A stretch of 64,000 nt of DNA, taken from the NCBI RefSeq assembly GCF_021869535.1, contig NW_026262712.1:110357640-110421639 (forward strand), in the 5' to 3' direction. Within the stretch, counting starts at the first letter, position 1. The number at the start of each line of letters is the position of its first letter. The notes beneath the pieces are model-generated. The model worked only from the letters and a program-made list of their open reading frames with translations. It had not been told where the DNA came from and ran no database searches. This document shows, piece after piece, positions 39,053 through 52,100 of the stretch. Origin of the DNA: Mytilus californianus (taxonomy: Eukaryota; Mollusca; Bivalvia; Mytilida; Mytilidae). The position numbers were made by a program, and so were the translations under genes.

Positions 39053-39439
39053 AAAAACTTCGTAAAAATGGGAGGGACTACAAAAACTACAGTTGTATAT
39101 TTTGTATTAGCACAAAATACGTAGAATAGTGGTTGGACTTCAAAATCTTTTTTTATATTTTGTATACTAGTGGGGCATCACCAATTTACCCTCCCATAGC
39201 ACCAACGCTCAATATTTAGGTGTCTCCATAACTCTTTTTGACTGTTGTTTGTCTTCTCGTCTCTTTTGTTTTCGCCTTGGTGTTATCTGTACTCCTTTGA
39301 CTTTCTTTTTGTACAAAAAAACTATTGAATGTTCAGTAACCCTACATGAATGAAATAAAACACTATAAACATTAAGATTAAGCTTTATTGCTGTGAATTT
39401 ATCAGGGACGTGAATATACACATTGAAAACATTACTTAT

Positions 39440-39600
39440 AGAATAACTAATCGAAGAATTCAAATAGAGAAAAATATTCAACGAGTGACCGAACAACACA
39501 TTAATTAACGAATGCGCGTAGCGCATGAGTTAATTATCAGTGTTGTTCGGTCACGAGTTGAATATTTTTTCGATATTTGAATTCTTTGATTAGTTATTCT
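39440..39600. mobile_element. 161-bp palindromic fold-back element
   Basis: Left arm begins agaataactaatcgaagaat; the right arm ends attctttgattagttattct (one mismatch). Pairing continues through gaccgaacaaca/tgttgttcggtc to a centre ATGCGC-gta-GCGCAT near 39511-39525. No coding capacity. Confidence 0.85.
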
Positions 39601-40380
39601 TTTTATTACATTGGGCAAATGGCTTTTTTATGAAATTAAAGTAGAAAACGTAAGGAACTATATCTTTTTCTACGCATTCACAATTTGTTTTGATCCGACG
39701 TTATCGACGTCTTGACAACGCCTATTGTTGTATGACGTCAGAGGAGTGAAATAACCACGTTTATTTCACATGTGAAATTATCGGTTTTTATTTCACTGGG
39801 AAATCAATGTAATTCATTGCAACCAATGTAATAATATAATCAATCTACAAGATGTGGATAATTATCGCAAAAGCAGACATATCATAACTCATAACTTTGT
39901 AATCCAATAAAGAAAGTCTTTATAAAGTACAGACACACAAATATTAGGAAATGGAAATTATGATACCAATACATGAACTATAATTTTTTTATAAGATTAC
40001 CATGACTTGACTAGAAATTAATATAAGTAACTAACACTATTTTCAAAACACAATGATTATGAGAAAGCCTATCAAATGTGTATTTAATTACTAATAAACA
40101 GTTATATATGTAATTTGATTATAAATATTACTAGCTGCAAATAAAAAGTAAGACAATAAAGTATTCCATGGAAGACTTGTTGTCGTTTTCCATAATAACA
40201 TATTTTTTTAAGGGAAATAAATGATTCAATCCGTTGGGGAATTTATGATCATTCTTGTTCAGTAGTGTAGTTATTTTGGAACAAAGATGTTTGTACCAAA
40301 GTCAACCATGTTGGAACTCCCTTTGACTATTGGATACATTAGAAATCATATTTGATTTAGACGGAACAAGAGAACTTCAA
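39601..40380. other. Intergenic stretch
   Basis: No gene recognised. 39601-39840, with tgacgtcagaggagtgaaat, is less AT-rich and may be an extension of the neighbouring repeat. Confidence 0.3.
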
Positions 40381-40387
40381 GCACAAC

Positions 40388-40419
40388 TTTATTTCGTGTT
40401 GTAGATTGTTTGTTTTATT
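40388..40419 (-). terminator. Candidate poly(A) signals downstream of the SECIS candidate
   Basis: Two AATAAA hexamers on the minus strand (40419-40414 and 40393-40388). If used, the 3'UTR would be about 2.6 kb unspliced. A nearer AATAAA at 42586-42581 would give a 440-nt UTR that lacks any SECIS I can find. Such hexamers are common by chance in AT-rich DNA. Confidence 0.2.
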
Positions 40420-40942
40420 TCTGTTTTGTGGTAAAGCAGGAATTATAGAATAGAAAATGTGACAAGATCACCAAACTCGAAGCACTTCAAAACTCTCAAA
40501 TTAGATCTAAGGAAATACTGAAAAAAAAAATTTGAAAAAAGAAACAAGGGGTGCACTTTAACAGATTATAAAGGTTTAATTTTAAGTTTTTGATTATTTC
40601 TATTCAGTAGTGAAGGAGAGAAATTCTATGTTAGTGAATATGTGCCTCGTCTGAACCAAACTGAAAAACTTGTTTGGATTTCTAAACCTCCAGAAATTAT
40701 CGATGTTACCCCAAATATAAGAGGTCAAATAATCACTCCTTGTACAAATGAATGTTTTCTGTTAGGAAGTTTAGGAGGTAAAAAATAAAAATAGTTCAAT
40801 GTTGACATAGGACGACATATAGTGATCATATGATTCGACACTATTATACAGGTCATAAATAAAGCAGAATACACAATAAAGAACCTTTCACAAAAAGCAC
40901 CATACATAATAAAGCACTTTATAAAACAAAGCACTTCTGTTA

Positions 40943-41038
40943 TAATGAATAGTACATGTATCTTTTAAGCTTCCGTTATCTAGTTACCAAATATGGTTTA
41001 AACTAGGCAACTTCATAAATAGATACACATATTCATTA
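40943..41038 (-). promoter_or_regulatory. Candidate SECIS element in the arsS 3'UTR
   Basis: In mRNA sense: AUGA (41016-41013), then 13 nt, then the apical AAA (40999-40997), then GA (40980-40979). The arms between core and loop pair: AGUUGCC with GGUAACU (7 bp, one G-U), a U-U mismatch, then three more pairs, leaving a ~9-nt loop holding the AAs. Below the core UAUGUGUAUC pairs with GAUACAUGUA and UAAUGAA with UUCAUUA. One extra A before the GA and a long 3' internal loop are departures from the consensus. It lies about 2 kb after the UGA on the correct strand. Confidence 0.42.
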
Positions 41039-41470
41039 CATTACACTTTATGATCATAAATCAGAGGTTAATGACATTAATCTATCAGATATTATTTTCT
41101 AAGTTTGCCAAATTCACAATTTTATATCTTTGCATCTTGTTTTTTTATTTATGACATAGTCTATTACGGAGTGGATGCCTGAAGGACCTTACTTGGCCTG
41201 ATAAATTTACAAATTGGAATACATTTTTTAATTTTCACCTTTAAATGAAGTCAATGTGTTTCTTATCATCCTTTTCGTCCCATTTAGTCCATAGTCTATT
41301 CTTGATATTGCTAAACAAAAAATAAGTTATTCAAAGATCAATAATAGTATCATGCAATTTGTTCAAATTTATTTGAAATGTCATGCAGCAGTTGGACTGT
41401 TTCAATGTTTTAATGTGCTCAAGCTTCCAAAAGTTGGTTTTGTGGTTTTGATCGGACTTAAAAAAGTAGG

Positions 41471-41519
41471 CCAAATAATGTCCTTATGGCATCACACTTA
41501 CAACAGTGTGATTATTTGG
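41471..41519 (-). other. Nested hairpin in the putative arsS 3'UTR
   Basis: CCAAATAAT (41471-41479) pairs with ATTATTTGG (41511-41519). Inside, ATCACACT (41491-41498) pairs with AGTGTGAT (41505-41512) around a 6-nt loop. It has no AUGA/GA core, so it is not a SECIS. Confidence 0.5.
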
Positions 41520-43024
41520 TTGAATTTTCTTACTCATAATCGATGATTTGGTATACTTAATTGATTATAACAGTTACAAATACTGAATGATATAGCAGTT
41601 GTTGTGACTGTCCAACCAACAAATTGGAATAAAACCTCATTAATGGCTTAAAATATCAATTTCGTGTCATTAAGATGAATAAACTCAATGAAAATCAATC
41701 AACTGCCTAAGTCAACAGATCCATCAACGGTTCTGGTCTGAAAAAGACAAAAATATTTCAAAATAAAATATAAATATTTTAAGAAAAGATAACTAATATT
41801 TCAAATTATCATCAAGCTGTTAAAGGCAACAAAGACTGAGAAAATAGTTACATGCACTTCTACAGATGAGATCTATAACTCATCAACAACACAGACATCT
41901 AGATGTATACCTTAGGTTAGCATAAAAACAATCAAAGAAATCAGGCTTATAATTTTGTACGTCTACAAAAGACTTATCAGTGACTCAAATCAATAAAGTT
42001 AAAAAGCCAAAATAAGTACGAAGTTGAAGTAACTGAAATAAAATAAAGACACTCTCTTATCGAAAGTAATAAGGAACAGAGCAAGGAGTATTAATATACA
42101 AAACCACATTGCAAAGATTTTTTCAAGCCCTCAGCCTTCTTATAGCATATTTCTTTCAACCTTTGTAGCTTGATTTATTGAAAAAGCTTCCCAATATAAG
42201 AGCAGTACTGAAACATATTTTATGAAGAATTTAAAGAAGATTAATAATAGAGCAAATTTTCAAATTCGTAGATTTAAGACATATGATGCAACTACAAAAA
42301 TGAAGCCAAAGTGTTTGTCCCAGGTTAAAAAGGTCATCTGTAGTGTCATGGATGCACGAAATTTATAAAGTGTATTTCATTTTCTTACACCTATAAGGTG
42401 TTTGTGTGTTTAAAAGCATTTGGTGTTGATATAAGCCATTGCTGTTCTCTGTTTCACAACTAGCCTAGACAATGTAGAGCTAAAATATGGTATAGCTAAC
42501 AGTCTTCAAGATATCTTTTCTTGTTTCATTTTATTTTGTGCTGCTCCTTCATTGATGTACCGGTATTTCCCACCTACCTTTTTATTCATACACATGTAAC
42601 ATGCTTTTTTAAACTGCAATTTAGAACTAATTCTTATCAAGACTTTATTATGCAATGACATATATATGTTCCTTTTAAATTTCATACTATTTTGTCATCA
42701 TTTTAAATTAGAAAATGCTAGCCTTACAATAAAATTCACCATTTACGAAAATGTGTGAATTAAAAATGCTTTAATACAAGTCGGACATAAATTGTTTAAA
42801 TGGTGTTTACAAATATAAGTTGACAAATTTGATTTGATTAATATTTTATGCACATACTGGAGGCATAAAGTTATGAATAAATTCTCACAGGTAGCACACT
42901 TTAAAATATGTACAGCAATTGCGTATGCAAACCAGTAAGTGTCAAAAGTAATAATTGTGAGACACTTCTGTGGATGCTAATTATATAAGTGGATAAAATA
43001 TTCTCATTTAAGCAAACAATTACC

Positions 43025-43149
43025 TTAGACAGTTACCCCTTGTCAACTGGACCCCATTCCCGCTGTACATCCAAAACAGTGGTTATCTGTACGAATCTTT
43101 ACATCTGCCATTTCATCTAATGAACTGATGTCCCAAACAGTCAGTCTTT
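43025..43149 (-). CDS. arsS: arsS exon 8 (codons 431-471), with in-frame TGA
   Basis: Acceptor gtttttag|AAAG. It reads KRLTVWDISSLDEMADVKIR, then NHCFGCTAGMGSS, TGA, QGVTV, TAA. C455 and C458 are the last cysteine pair. The family expects Cys or Sec exactly where TGA stands. If TGA ended the protein it would lose six residues including that catalytic-motif position. One base after the TAA lies AAG|GTAATT, a plausible donor for a 3'UTR intron. Confidence 0.88.
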
Positions 43150-46100
43150 CTAAAAACGATAATTATCATTTGTTAAAACATTCCGTAACGATCGTTTACA
43201 TTTTTTTTTCTATCTCGATAAATTTGAGTAAATTTTTAAACTAACTCAAAGTACTATGAGCAATAGAGAATAGTTCAAAATTCTTTCACATTTTAAGCAT
43301 TGATAAAAAACTTTAATTTGAAAGACTATCCCAACAGTCATCTTCCTGTTTTAAAAGATTTTATATTAATTTTTGTACTTCATTCCTATGATTTTTTAAA
43401 ACTGAAAGTCAATTGTCATATATAGTTCCATTCTCAATTTTATGACATATCATTGTCATAATTCAAGTGTCAAATTAAGGCGATAGTAGTTAACCGATGT
43501 TCAAATCGATTAAAGAGACACACTTAGTTTACTGGGAATGGCATCAACTCCACAAGGAGCGAGACCGGCTGCGTCAACAGGGTAAGCGTCTCCTGATATG
43601 CATACAATACACGTCATGCGAATTCACATTGAGGCAACATATCAGAAATGGGAATAGGACTAAGATGGTAATTATATACAATGACATATTCCAAATGGGG
43701 AACTTACTTTGTGATTCTCCTCGACACTGTAAGTCAAGTTGTTGATTGAAGTCGCAATCGTAGATCTGACCATTCCAGTTGATATTCATCAGATTTCTAC
43801 ACATTAAACCATCTATTGTGTCCAGATTATAATTTCGTACAAGTAACTCCATATAGTCTTTCAGCTCGTTCCTTTTACACGCAATAGAAAATAATTTGTT
43901 TCATTTTTGAAAATATTCGTGGAAAGCAATAATCTTCATATATATTGAGTAGAAGACATTACTAAGTCTAATCCGTTTGTATATTTTATGAAAAATAAAA
44001 TATGTTTAAAGGGGCATTAGCTACAAGATATAAAAAAAAAATAGAATATAATTTTTTTTGGTTCAATCATTAATGAAAATGAAATGGTGAAATAATAATT
44101 CGCTTTTAGCAGACAGTTTAGTTCAATTTTGTCAAAATAAGCTAAGAAACATCGATGATGAATTATTCACTTGCAAGATTAACATAGATAGAGCATACTT
44201 TTTTATTTCTGCCTTAGCTTTGGTTCTAAAATCTTGAGAATATACGTCATGTATATATGTATATTGTGAAAATTCAAACATTTGTTTAAATTTGTGAAAT
44301 CAAAATTTATATATAAAGGGAAATAACAAGTAATAATTTAAAAATGAACCAAAATGAGGATAAATTAGTATTTAAATAGGACTATTCAATTAGTAAAGTC
44401 GTCTTTTTAAAGAACATTGTGGATACAAACAAACAATTTGAAGTGATTCTGTAATCCTCCTATAAGCCCAAACCATACTGACATTAATGATCATTTAACA
44501 TCATTAAGCATACTTAGTTTTGTTGTATGTAAGATGTTCAGACACAACTTACAGCATTTATTAGCAGTCAATTGTAACATACCGTCATTATTTCTTTTTC
44601 AAGTTGAAAGAGGAAATACTTTTTCAAAATTAAAGTGAACAAATTTATATTGAGCTATATATTAAGACCCAAAAAACCTTTATCAATTTGAAATGTGAAT
44701 CATTGTGTAAATAAACATATGTAAGATGATGAAAGCCATGCTTAGTTTAAAAAGCTCATGGATCTCAGGACATCTTGTTTGCATTTATAAAAAGCCGTAG
44801 CGAAATGTTCCCCCGCTGTGTGAATAATAAACAAAATACTAAATTATGGGTCACAAGGTGTCTTTGGGGTACGATAGTCAAAATATGGTCAAAGTTAAAA
44901 AACAACTGCGTAAAATGTCAACTAAAAATTTCAGTATAATATGGTCAACTACATGTGATGGCAAACCAATCATGTTAAGTATGAGAGATTCTGTCAAATT
45001 TCATCAGAGAAGTTTCGACATTATGATACAGAAGTTAACAAAAAGTCCCATTACTACCGTAAAAATGGTCAAATCAATATGACGGTATAATATGGACAAC
45101 TATATATGGTTGAAAACAATTCTGCTAAATATGAGGGTTTTGCGTTCATAAGGTGACATCGTGGTACAATAGTGAACAAAATGATAAAAGTCTATTACAA
45201 ATGTTACACTCCAAAAAATGGTCAAATCAAAATGACGATATAATATGGTCATCTTCACACGATGGAAAACAATCCTACCAAGTAGGAGTGCTTTGTGTCA
45301 AACGGTCTCAAAGAAGTTGCGTTCACTAGGCGTCAATGTAACAAAACTTAAACAAAATGGTCAAAGTCATATAACTCCTTCTAAAATTGTCGAATTAAAA
45401 TGGCGGTACATTATGGTCAACACATAATAGCAAACGGTCTCAGAGGAGTTGCGTTCACAAAGTGTTTTGGATTGACGGATACCAAACTACCCGCGTCTCC
45501 AGTTTTGAAATGAAGTGCTAGTTTCTACAAATATAATTAAAAAGAGATATATGTACAAGGGAATGAAACAGCAACTCAACGACACAAAAACCGAAAGTAT
45601 TGTTTTTCTGACGAAGAAATGAAGCAAATATGAATGAAAAGAGATGTGAAATATACTTCAAAGTGTGCAACTAAAGGAAAAAAAGAAAAACAAAGCAAAT
45701 CTAAATTCACAAAAAAAAAACCGTTTGTAAGTTATGATACCGTATCATTCTGAGCCAATGTATGAAGTAAGATCAAACCAGCTCAGCCCTTAAGTTCCTT
45801 GCATTTTTGTAGACTATCATTTTGCTAACTTATGCTGATTTTAAAGTCACTGAACATTCCAACTAGAGAACTATGCATGAATATGGCTAAACATTATATA
45901 AACTTTTATCAACATTATCATTAAACTAATAAATATTTCTTAAAATATCGTACCTTCGGTAAAGAAAATCAACAAAACGTTTTATTGGCATATTTGTCAT
46001 GGTGTAAAGCTGATTGAATTCTATACCAAAATGTTCCAACAGTTCTTCTTTGTATTTCTCTGCTAACGGGACCTGTGGCGGTGGTAAAAAGCCACCTTAA

Positions 46101-49100
46101 AAATAGATATGTTGGGAATATTTTTGTTGTATAGATTCATTAACATTTTTTCGTATAAAATATATTTTCTTGTAGACTTGTCTTTCATTAAATAAGCAGG
46201 CTTAAATCGAATTGAATTCCTATTTCTGCTAATAATTGAATATTAAAAGCGTAATGAAGTGGTTACATTCCAAAATATGTCCACTACATTGTATTTGATT
46301 ACAGAGTTGAGAATTTGATTCAATTTAGTTCTGAGAAGTCAGCCACGATTAGTCATAGTGTATAGCATCAAATGTCAAGACCCCAAAACTTGTCAATTTT
46401 TTCATACTTGTAATTGATTTATAAATGAAATAAAAAAGTAAAATAATGCTAATAAATAAAATTGTAGTGTTTTTGTCATTATTATGTATAGTCGCCCTCT
46501 TATCTTGCACAGCTGCACCTATCATGATAAAACATGATGATAATTTAATCCCTTCTATCATTTAATAGAAGTCTATGTAGGCAATGAGGGGGTACATATT
46601 ACTTTCATTTAGCATTGTGAACTTAAAATTAAACGTTGCATTACAACAAAAATCGAGGGAATCACATAGACTGTGTCCTGCCACGAATCATTGCATTACC
46701 CGGCATGAGAATCCACAGTTAGACCAAATGTCCCAATCGGGAAAAAGATGCAATCAGTAAATTAACAGATCAGATTTTTGTATCTAGAAATCATGTCGAT
46801 AGTGAGTTGAGACATAAAAGAAGCATCGTATTTACCAACCAATTCATAATGGTGACCGTACAACTTATGTATTTTCAATTTCAGCCATTTATCTAATAGA
46901 TCTGTTTTAGCAGTTTTTGTGTCAGGAGCATACCCCTGTCAATGAGGTCAATACAATCTGAATATGAACGAGCGTAACGTATAAACTGAGATATGTTAAC
47001 GCCAAACGATGGGACAGGGAGAAATGAGAAGTTGACAATTGGAAAATTGAATTCATCTCTTTTTTCATGTATTCTAGTTTGAAGTCGTCCAATTGTGTCA
47101 ATATCAAGGAAAAGATCAAGATATGAAGCAGAATTATTCGTTTCGGTAGTATCTTTAATCTCGGGGTTAACTGGAAAATATGAGATGCCAGCAGTCACTG
47201 AAATGTTGGTTATTGAGTGACAGGACATCACCAATATATCTGAAAATGAAATTAAAGAATTTTGTGTGATATCTTTTTTTCTTTTAGTCGTATGAATTGT
47301 GCTTCATGCGAGTTCAAAGGCGAATTTTTTAATTGAGTTATCTCCATTTACATATAGTTATTGGTAGATCATAACGAATCATACGGCATTCATTACTTTA
47401 ACGAGCTACTTGTGCTCAAAGATTAGTTGCATGAGTCCCTTAACGTGCAGAGAGCGTCACACTTTCTCTACACGAGACTTTGGATTTAACGTCCCATTTT
47501 AACATGACGTGGCTGCATGAAATGTAAATCCAGCACAGCCAAACTGACGCACCATTTAATAAAGGATAAACTGCCGGATGGTAGACCATTGTCAGTACCC
47601 TAGTTCGCCCTTTGGGATTTTAAATAGAATATCTGAGTGATGATTATTAATTAATTGCTTAACATTGACGTGAATAGGATCTATAAAATTGTTAACGTCA
47701 CTGCGCTACGTTGTGTTTACAAACACAGACAGGGATGAAGGCTGAAAACACACAGCTAACCATACTGTTGCTATAGGGATACGATTGCAATCTGTGCAAT
47801 TATTAGCAATAAAATGATAGTTCTTAGCATTAGGTACGATTAAGATAAAATGAAACCAAAGAAATTATGATTTTATTTTGTTTCAAATATTACTAAAAGA
47901 ACATTGAAATAACAATTCGCTATTCGCTGCCAGTTTGTTAAAATAAGCTAAAAACAAGAATGTGTCCATAGTACACTGATGACCCACTCGCATTATCATT
48001 TTCTATGTTCATCGGACCGTGAAATTGGGGTCAAAACTCTAATTTGGCATTAGAATTAGAAAGATCATATCATAGGGAACATGTGTACTAAGATTCAAGT
48101 TGATTGGACTTCAACTTCATCACAAATACCTTGACCAAAAACTTTAACATGAAGCGGGACAGACGGATGGACGGACGAACGAACAGACACACAGACCAGA
48201 AAACATAATGTCCCTACTACTATCGCAGGTGGGGGCATAAACACATCGCTATTATTTTAATAGTTTGACCTAATACGGATCCGTATTCATGAAACCCTTA
48301 AAAGAGAGGCAGGAAATATCAAAGGGACATTCAAACTCACAAGTTGAAAATAAACTAACAACGCCATGACTAAAAAGGAAAAAGACAAACAGACAGATAC
48401 TAGTACACAAATCACAACATAGAAAACTAAAGACTGAGCAACACGAACCCCACCAAAAACTGGGGGTGATCTCAGGTGCTCCGGAATGGTAAGCAGATCC
48501 TGCTCCACATGTGTCTTCAAATATGTACAAAATGTTTAAACTTTATTATGATTGCATGCATTGTTTATAGATTTTTTTTGAATTTTGGAAATCTGGTAAA
48601 TAGTTATGTATGTTTTAAATAAAATCAATTAGTTTTTCACTTTGGTGGTAATGAATTTGGCAGCTAATGGCCCTTTAAAATATGATAAAATTTGAACTTA
48701 CCCAATGGATTGTAAACCAGATCTAGCTGTAAATCCTCCTCTCTACCATAACCCAAAGAATTGAGGACCAGTAAAGCATGAATGCTCTTGTCAAATACTC
48801 CTTTACCACGTTGCATGTTGACATTTTTAGCACTGTAACAAGGCAGTGATGCTGCAACATGTAGTTTATTGTCTGCAAAGAACTGTGCAGTATCTTCTTG
48901 ACCTAAAACAACAAACATTATTCGGAAATAAAGAAGAGCAAACTAGAATTACTTACTGGTGTGATTCTATATTGTAAAATAATTACTAATATGACTTTGT
49001 ACATGCTTACCACTGGAAATAGACGCATCTCATTTAAAATACTAAACATAAAAATAAGTGACAATTTAACTTAAATTTTCTCTCATTTAAAAATGATATT

Positions 49101-52100
49101 TTTTACAAGTATAGTCAAGTAGTTTGTAGTTTTTCTGGTGTTATGATTAAAGAATGTGTGTTTTACTCCTTGACTGAAGTTTTCAGATTCAGAACTTTGT
49201 CTTTTTCAGATCTAATGGTTTTTTTTAAAACTTTTCCTGCTCCTCTTAATTTGTCTTTAAGTAATTATGACAATGAACAGATTAAATAAAACAGTGAAAC
49301 AGTTGCCACAACTATGAAAAATCTACAATACATAATAATCAAAGTGCCCTTGGGCACTAAAGAGAAAATAATGCTTTCCTAATTGTACAGGATCACATTC
49401 AGGAATATTTTGAATCTGGGTAAACATCCTTTGTCTCAAATTGTAGACAATATTTATTGAAAACAGACATGGTGTATAGTGTTTATATTTTAATAAAACA
49501 GTTTTCTTGACAAGAATCATACACATCGATATTTTGAAACTTGAGTGTATTATTAGTAATCTGTTGCTTGACATAGTAACGAATATGATGTTAAGAATGT
49601 TCACTAAACTGCACTGTTCTTTGAACTATAAAAGGTAGAGATTAGGCTTCGAAAATAAAGATATTAAGCCAGTTACATATGAGTTTTGATTGAAGAATAT
49701 GCAATCTTTACCCTAATAAAATTCTTTCATATTATTAATATCACCATTATAATCATTACTCCTAATTAGGATTCTAAATCCTACATAGGTCTATTTGGTC
49801 AGATGTATTACTACTAGTGAAAGTGGAATAACTCTATTTTACCTGGTTCTAACAAAGAGGTTAAATTACTTCTCACAATTACGTCTCGACCGAGTTCTTT
49901 TCCTCTCGCTGCAAGATATCTGAATTCTGCATTTAGCTCCGGGGCGCCACCTGTTACATGAAAATTATCATTTGGCATGATATGACGATGTATGGATTGC
50001 AAAAAAATTAATTGTTTATTGTGTAACGATATATTGATTGTTTTTGCGTTACGTCCGGTGGCATATATATGGTAAAATGAAATCTGTAGCAATTTATTAC
50101 TTCTTAACGCTATAAACTTTGTCAAAAATTATTATTGTAATAAAATAAGCCTAGAAAATGAAACTTTAGTAAAATATTTGAAATTTTAACTAAGTTGTAT
50201 ACAGTAAGTAAAGCGACAATCACTGAGCAAATCTGAATATATGCATACGAGACCACAGATGTATGGGACAAGGCACAGATCAAATCATTTTCCAGACTTC
50301 TGTAATTTTCATTATTGATTTTATTTTCAGTTGTGATGAATACTGATGATAACATAAACCATGTGTATATTATTCTATTTTAAGTATTAGATGATCCATA
50401 AAAATTGAATAAGCATAAGTATTAGCCGAAAAATAATATATATACAATGTATACAAGAAAAGGGAAATTAAAAAACGATGTATCTATTTTGCAAATATAT
50501 TTGAAATGACCTAAAGTACCAGAAAATGACATAAATGGATATAAGTTCTGTGACCAGATCCTGGAATAGTCGGAGTTTACTCCCCAAACACCCAAATGGC
50601 ACTGCGATAAAAATCTAACCACCCTTTATTCTAAAAGAGAAACTAAATGATACATTTATCCAAAATATTTGGATAATTGAATACCTTTGCACCCCCAGTT
50701 TATGGTGGGGTTCGTGTTGCTCAGTCTGTAGTTTTCTATGTTGTGTTTTGTGTACTGTTGTTTGTCTGTTGTTTGTCATTTGGTTTTTTTTTCCTTTTTA
50801 GCCATGGCGTTGTCAGTTTATTTTCGACTTATGAGTTTGAATGACCCTTAAGTATCTTTCGCCCCTCTTTTGCAGAATATTTCCCACGCATATACATATT
50901 CTTGTGATAAAGTGTACACGTGGTTAAAATAAAAATCTTTGATATATCACTTTTTTTATTCCATTTTACATTGTGCAATTATATCCATGTGGTCTCTATC
51001 AGTAGAGTTAAAACATTGCAAGCAGTTATGTAAAAATATGTTCAAATCAAACACTGATAGATGTTATTTCACACAAAGACAGCGGTGTTACAAGAACCGT
51101 TTAGACCGAGAGACGCTAAAAATTCACATCAAGCACAGAACATTTGCAAACTGATTTCAGACCACTTTGTATGGTAATTGCTAGAATTGTAGTTTTATCA
51201 ACTCCATTAGAGGACTGGGAAGTGTGTCTTGCAGTCAAGCAATGATTCTTAAAAGTATGTTGCTTTTTTTTGGATTTCGATTTGAATGGACTCTTTCTTT
51301 CAATTCCAGATTTGAGTTACCTTTTAGAATACCAATTTCTTTGGATTCTTTGCTTGGAAATTTTAAGGCAAATGACAACATGTAGATGTAGTATTAATAA
51401 ACAATGATTATATATCACTGTGCAATGTCTTCAAATGATCACATGTAGATGTAGTATTTATATACAATGACTATATATCACTGTGCAATGTCTTCAAATA
51501 ATCATGTTTTCCAACTAAACTCGTCTGGTTTTTATGTTTGTTATTTTTTACATTTCTCAAGTTCGTTGGAAGCAACCGAAAAATGTTCGATGGTTTTCCA
51601 TTGATATCAGCACCTGATACCAACTTATACTTACACCAATTTGTGATAATTTCTTTTGAGCATGTTTGTGTTCATAATAACTTAAAGCTACAATTGTATT
51701 TAACTGGTTTAACGGAAGTATGTTTAACATTAATTAAATGTTCTACGATAAAAGCGTTTTATACTATGGGGATAGCATTGACAGTATTCAAATCAGATTA
51801 AGGTAAAAAAAAAATATCACACTATTAGAATAATATGTATACTGTTACAATGAAAAGCTTCATTACAATGTATCTGTATAATCAGACATGTCCTCGACTA
51901 CTATATAAACATCACTATCAATGTTCAATGTTCAATGTTCATCTATGTAGTTTTTAACAGTTATAAAAAGAGATGCGTTTTATATCACAATATATATTAA
52001 GCATATATTTTACCTATTCTTCTGAAAATACTGAAAGCAAAAATAAAAATAAACTATATTCTTATTTTAAGATGAAAGCGGTGAGTGCAAAACAGGCACA

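Larger units (their letters stand above)
40420..43024 (-). other. Putative arsS 3' untranslated region
   Basis: No gene seen on either strand. On the minus strand this is where the arsS mRNA would continue after its TAA. It holds the SECIS candidate (41038-40943) and a stable hairpin at 41519-41471. A possible splice donor at 43024/43023 would make part of it intron. Transcription is inferred. Confidence 0.35.

Noticed and set aside
42503-42535. SECIS candidate AUGAAACAAGA...UCUUGAAGA
   Set aside because: Core words are present but the stem is only 5 bp and the loop is too small.
42660-42715. SECIS candidate built on AUGAUGAC...GUCAUU in the near 3'UTR
   Set aside because: Has AUGA and a 5-bp stem, but no GA opposite the AUGA and no suitable apical AA spacing.
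43497-43745. 82-codon plus-strand frame over arsS exon 7
   Set aside because: It is the antisense shadow of the conserved Cys-rich exon.
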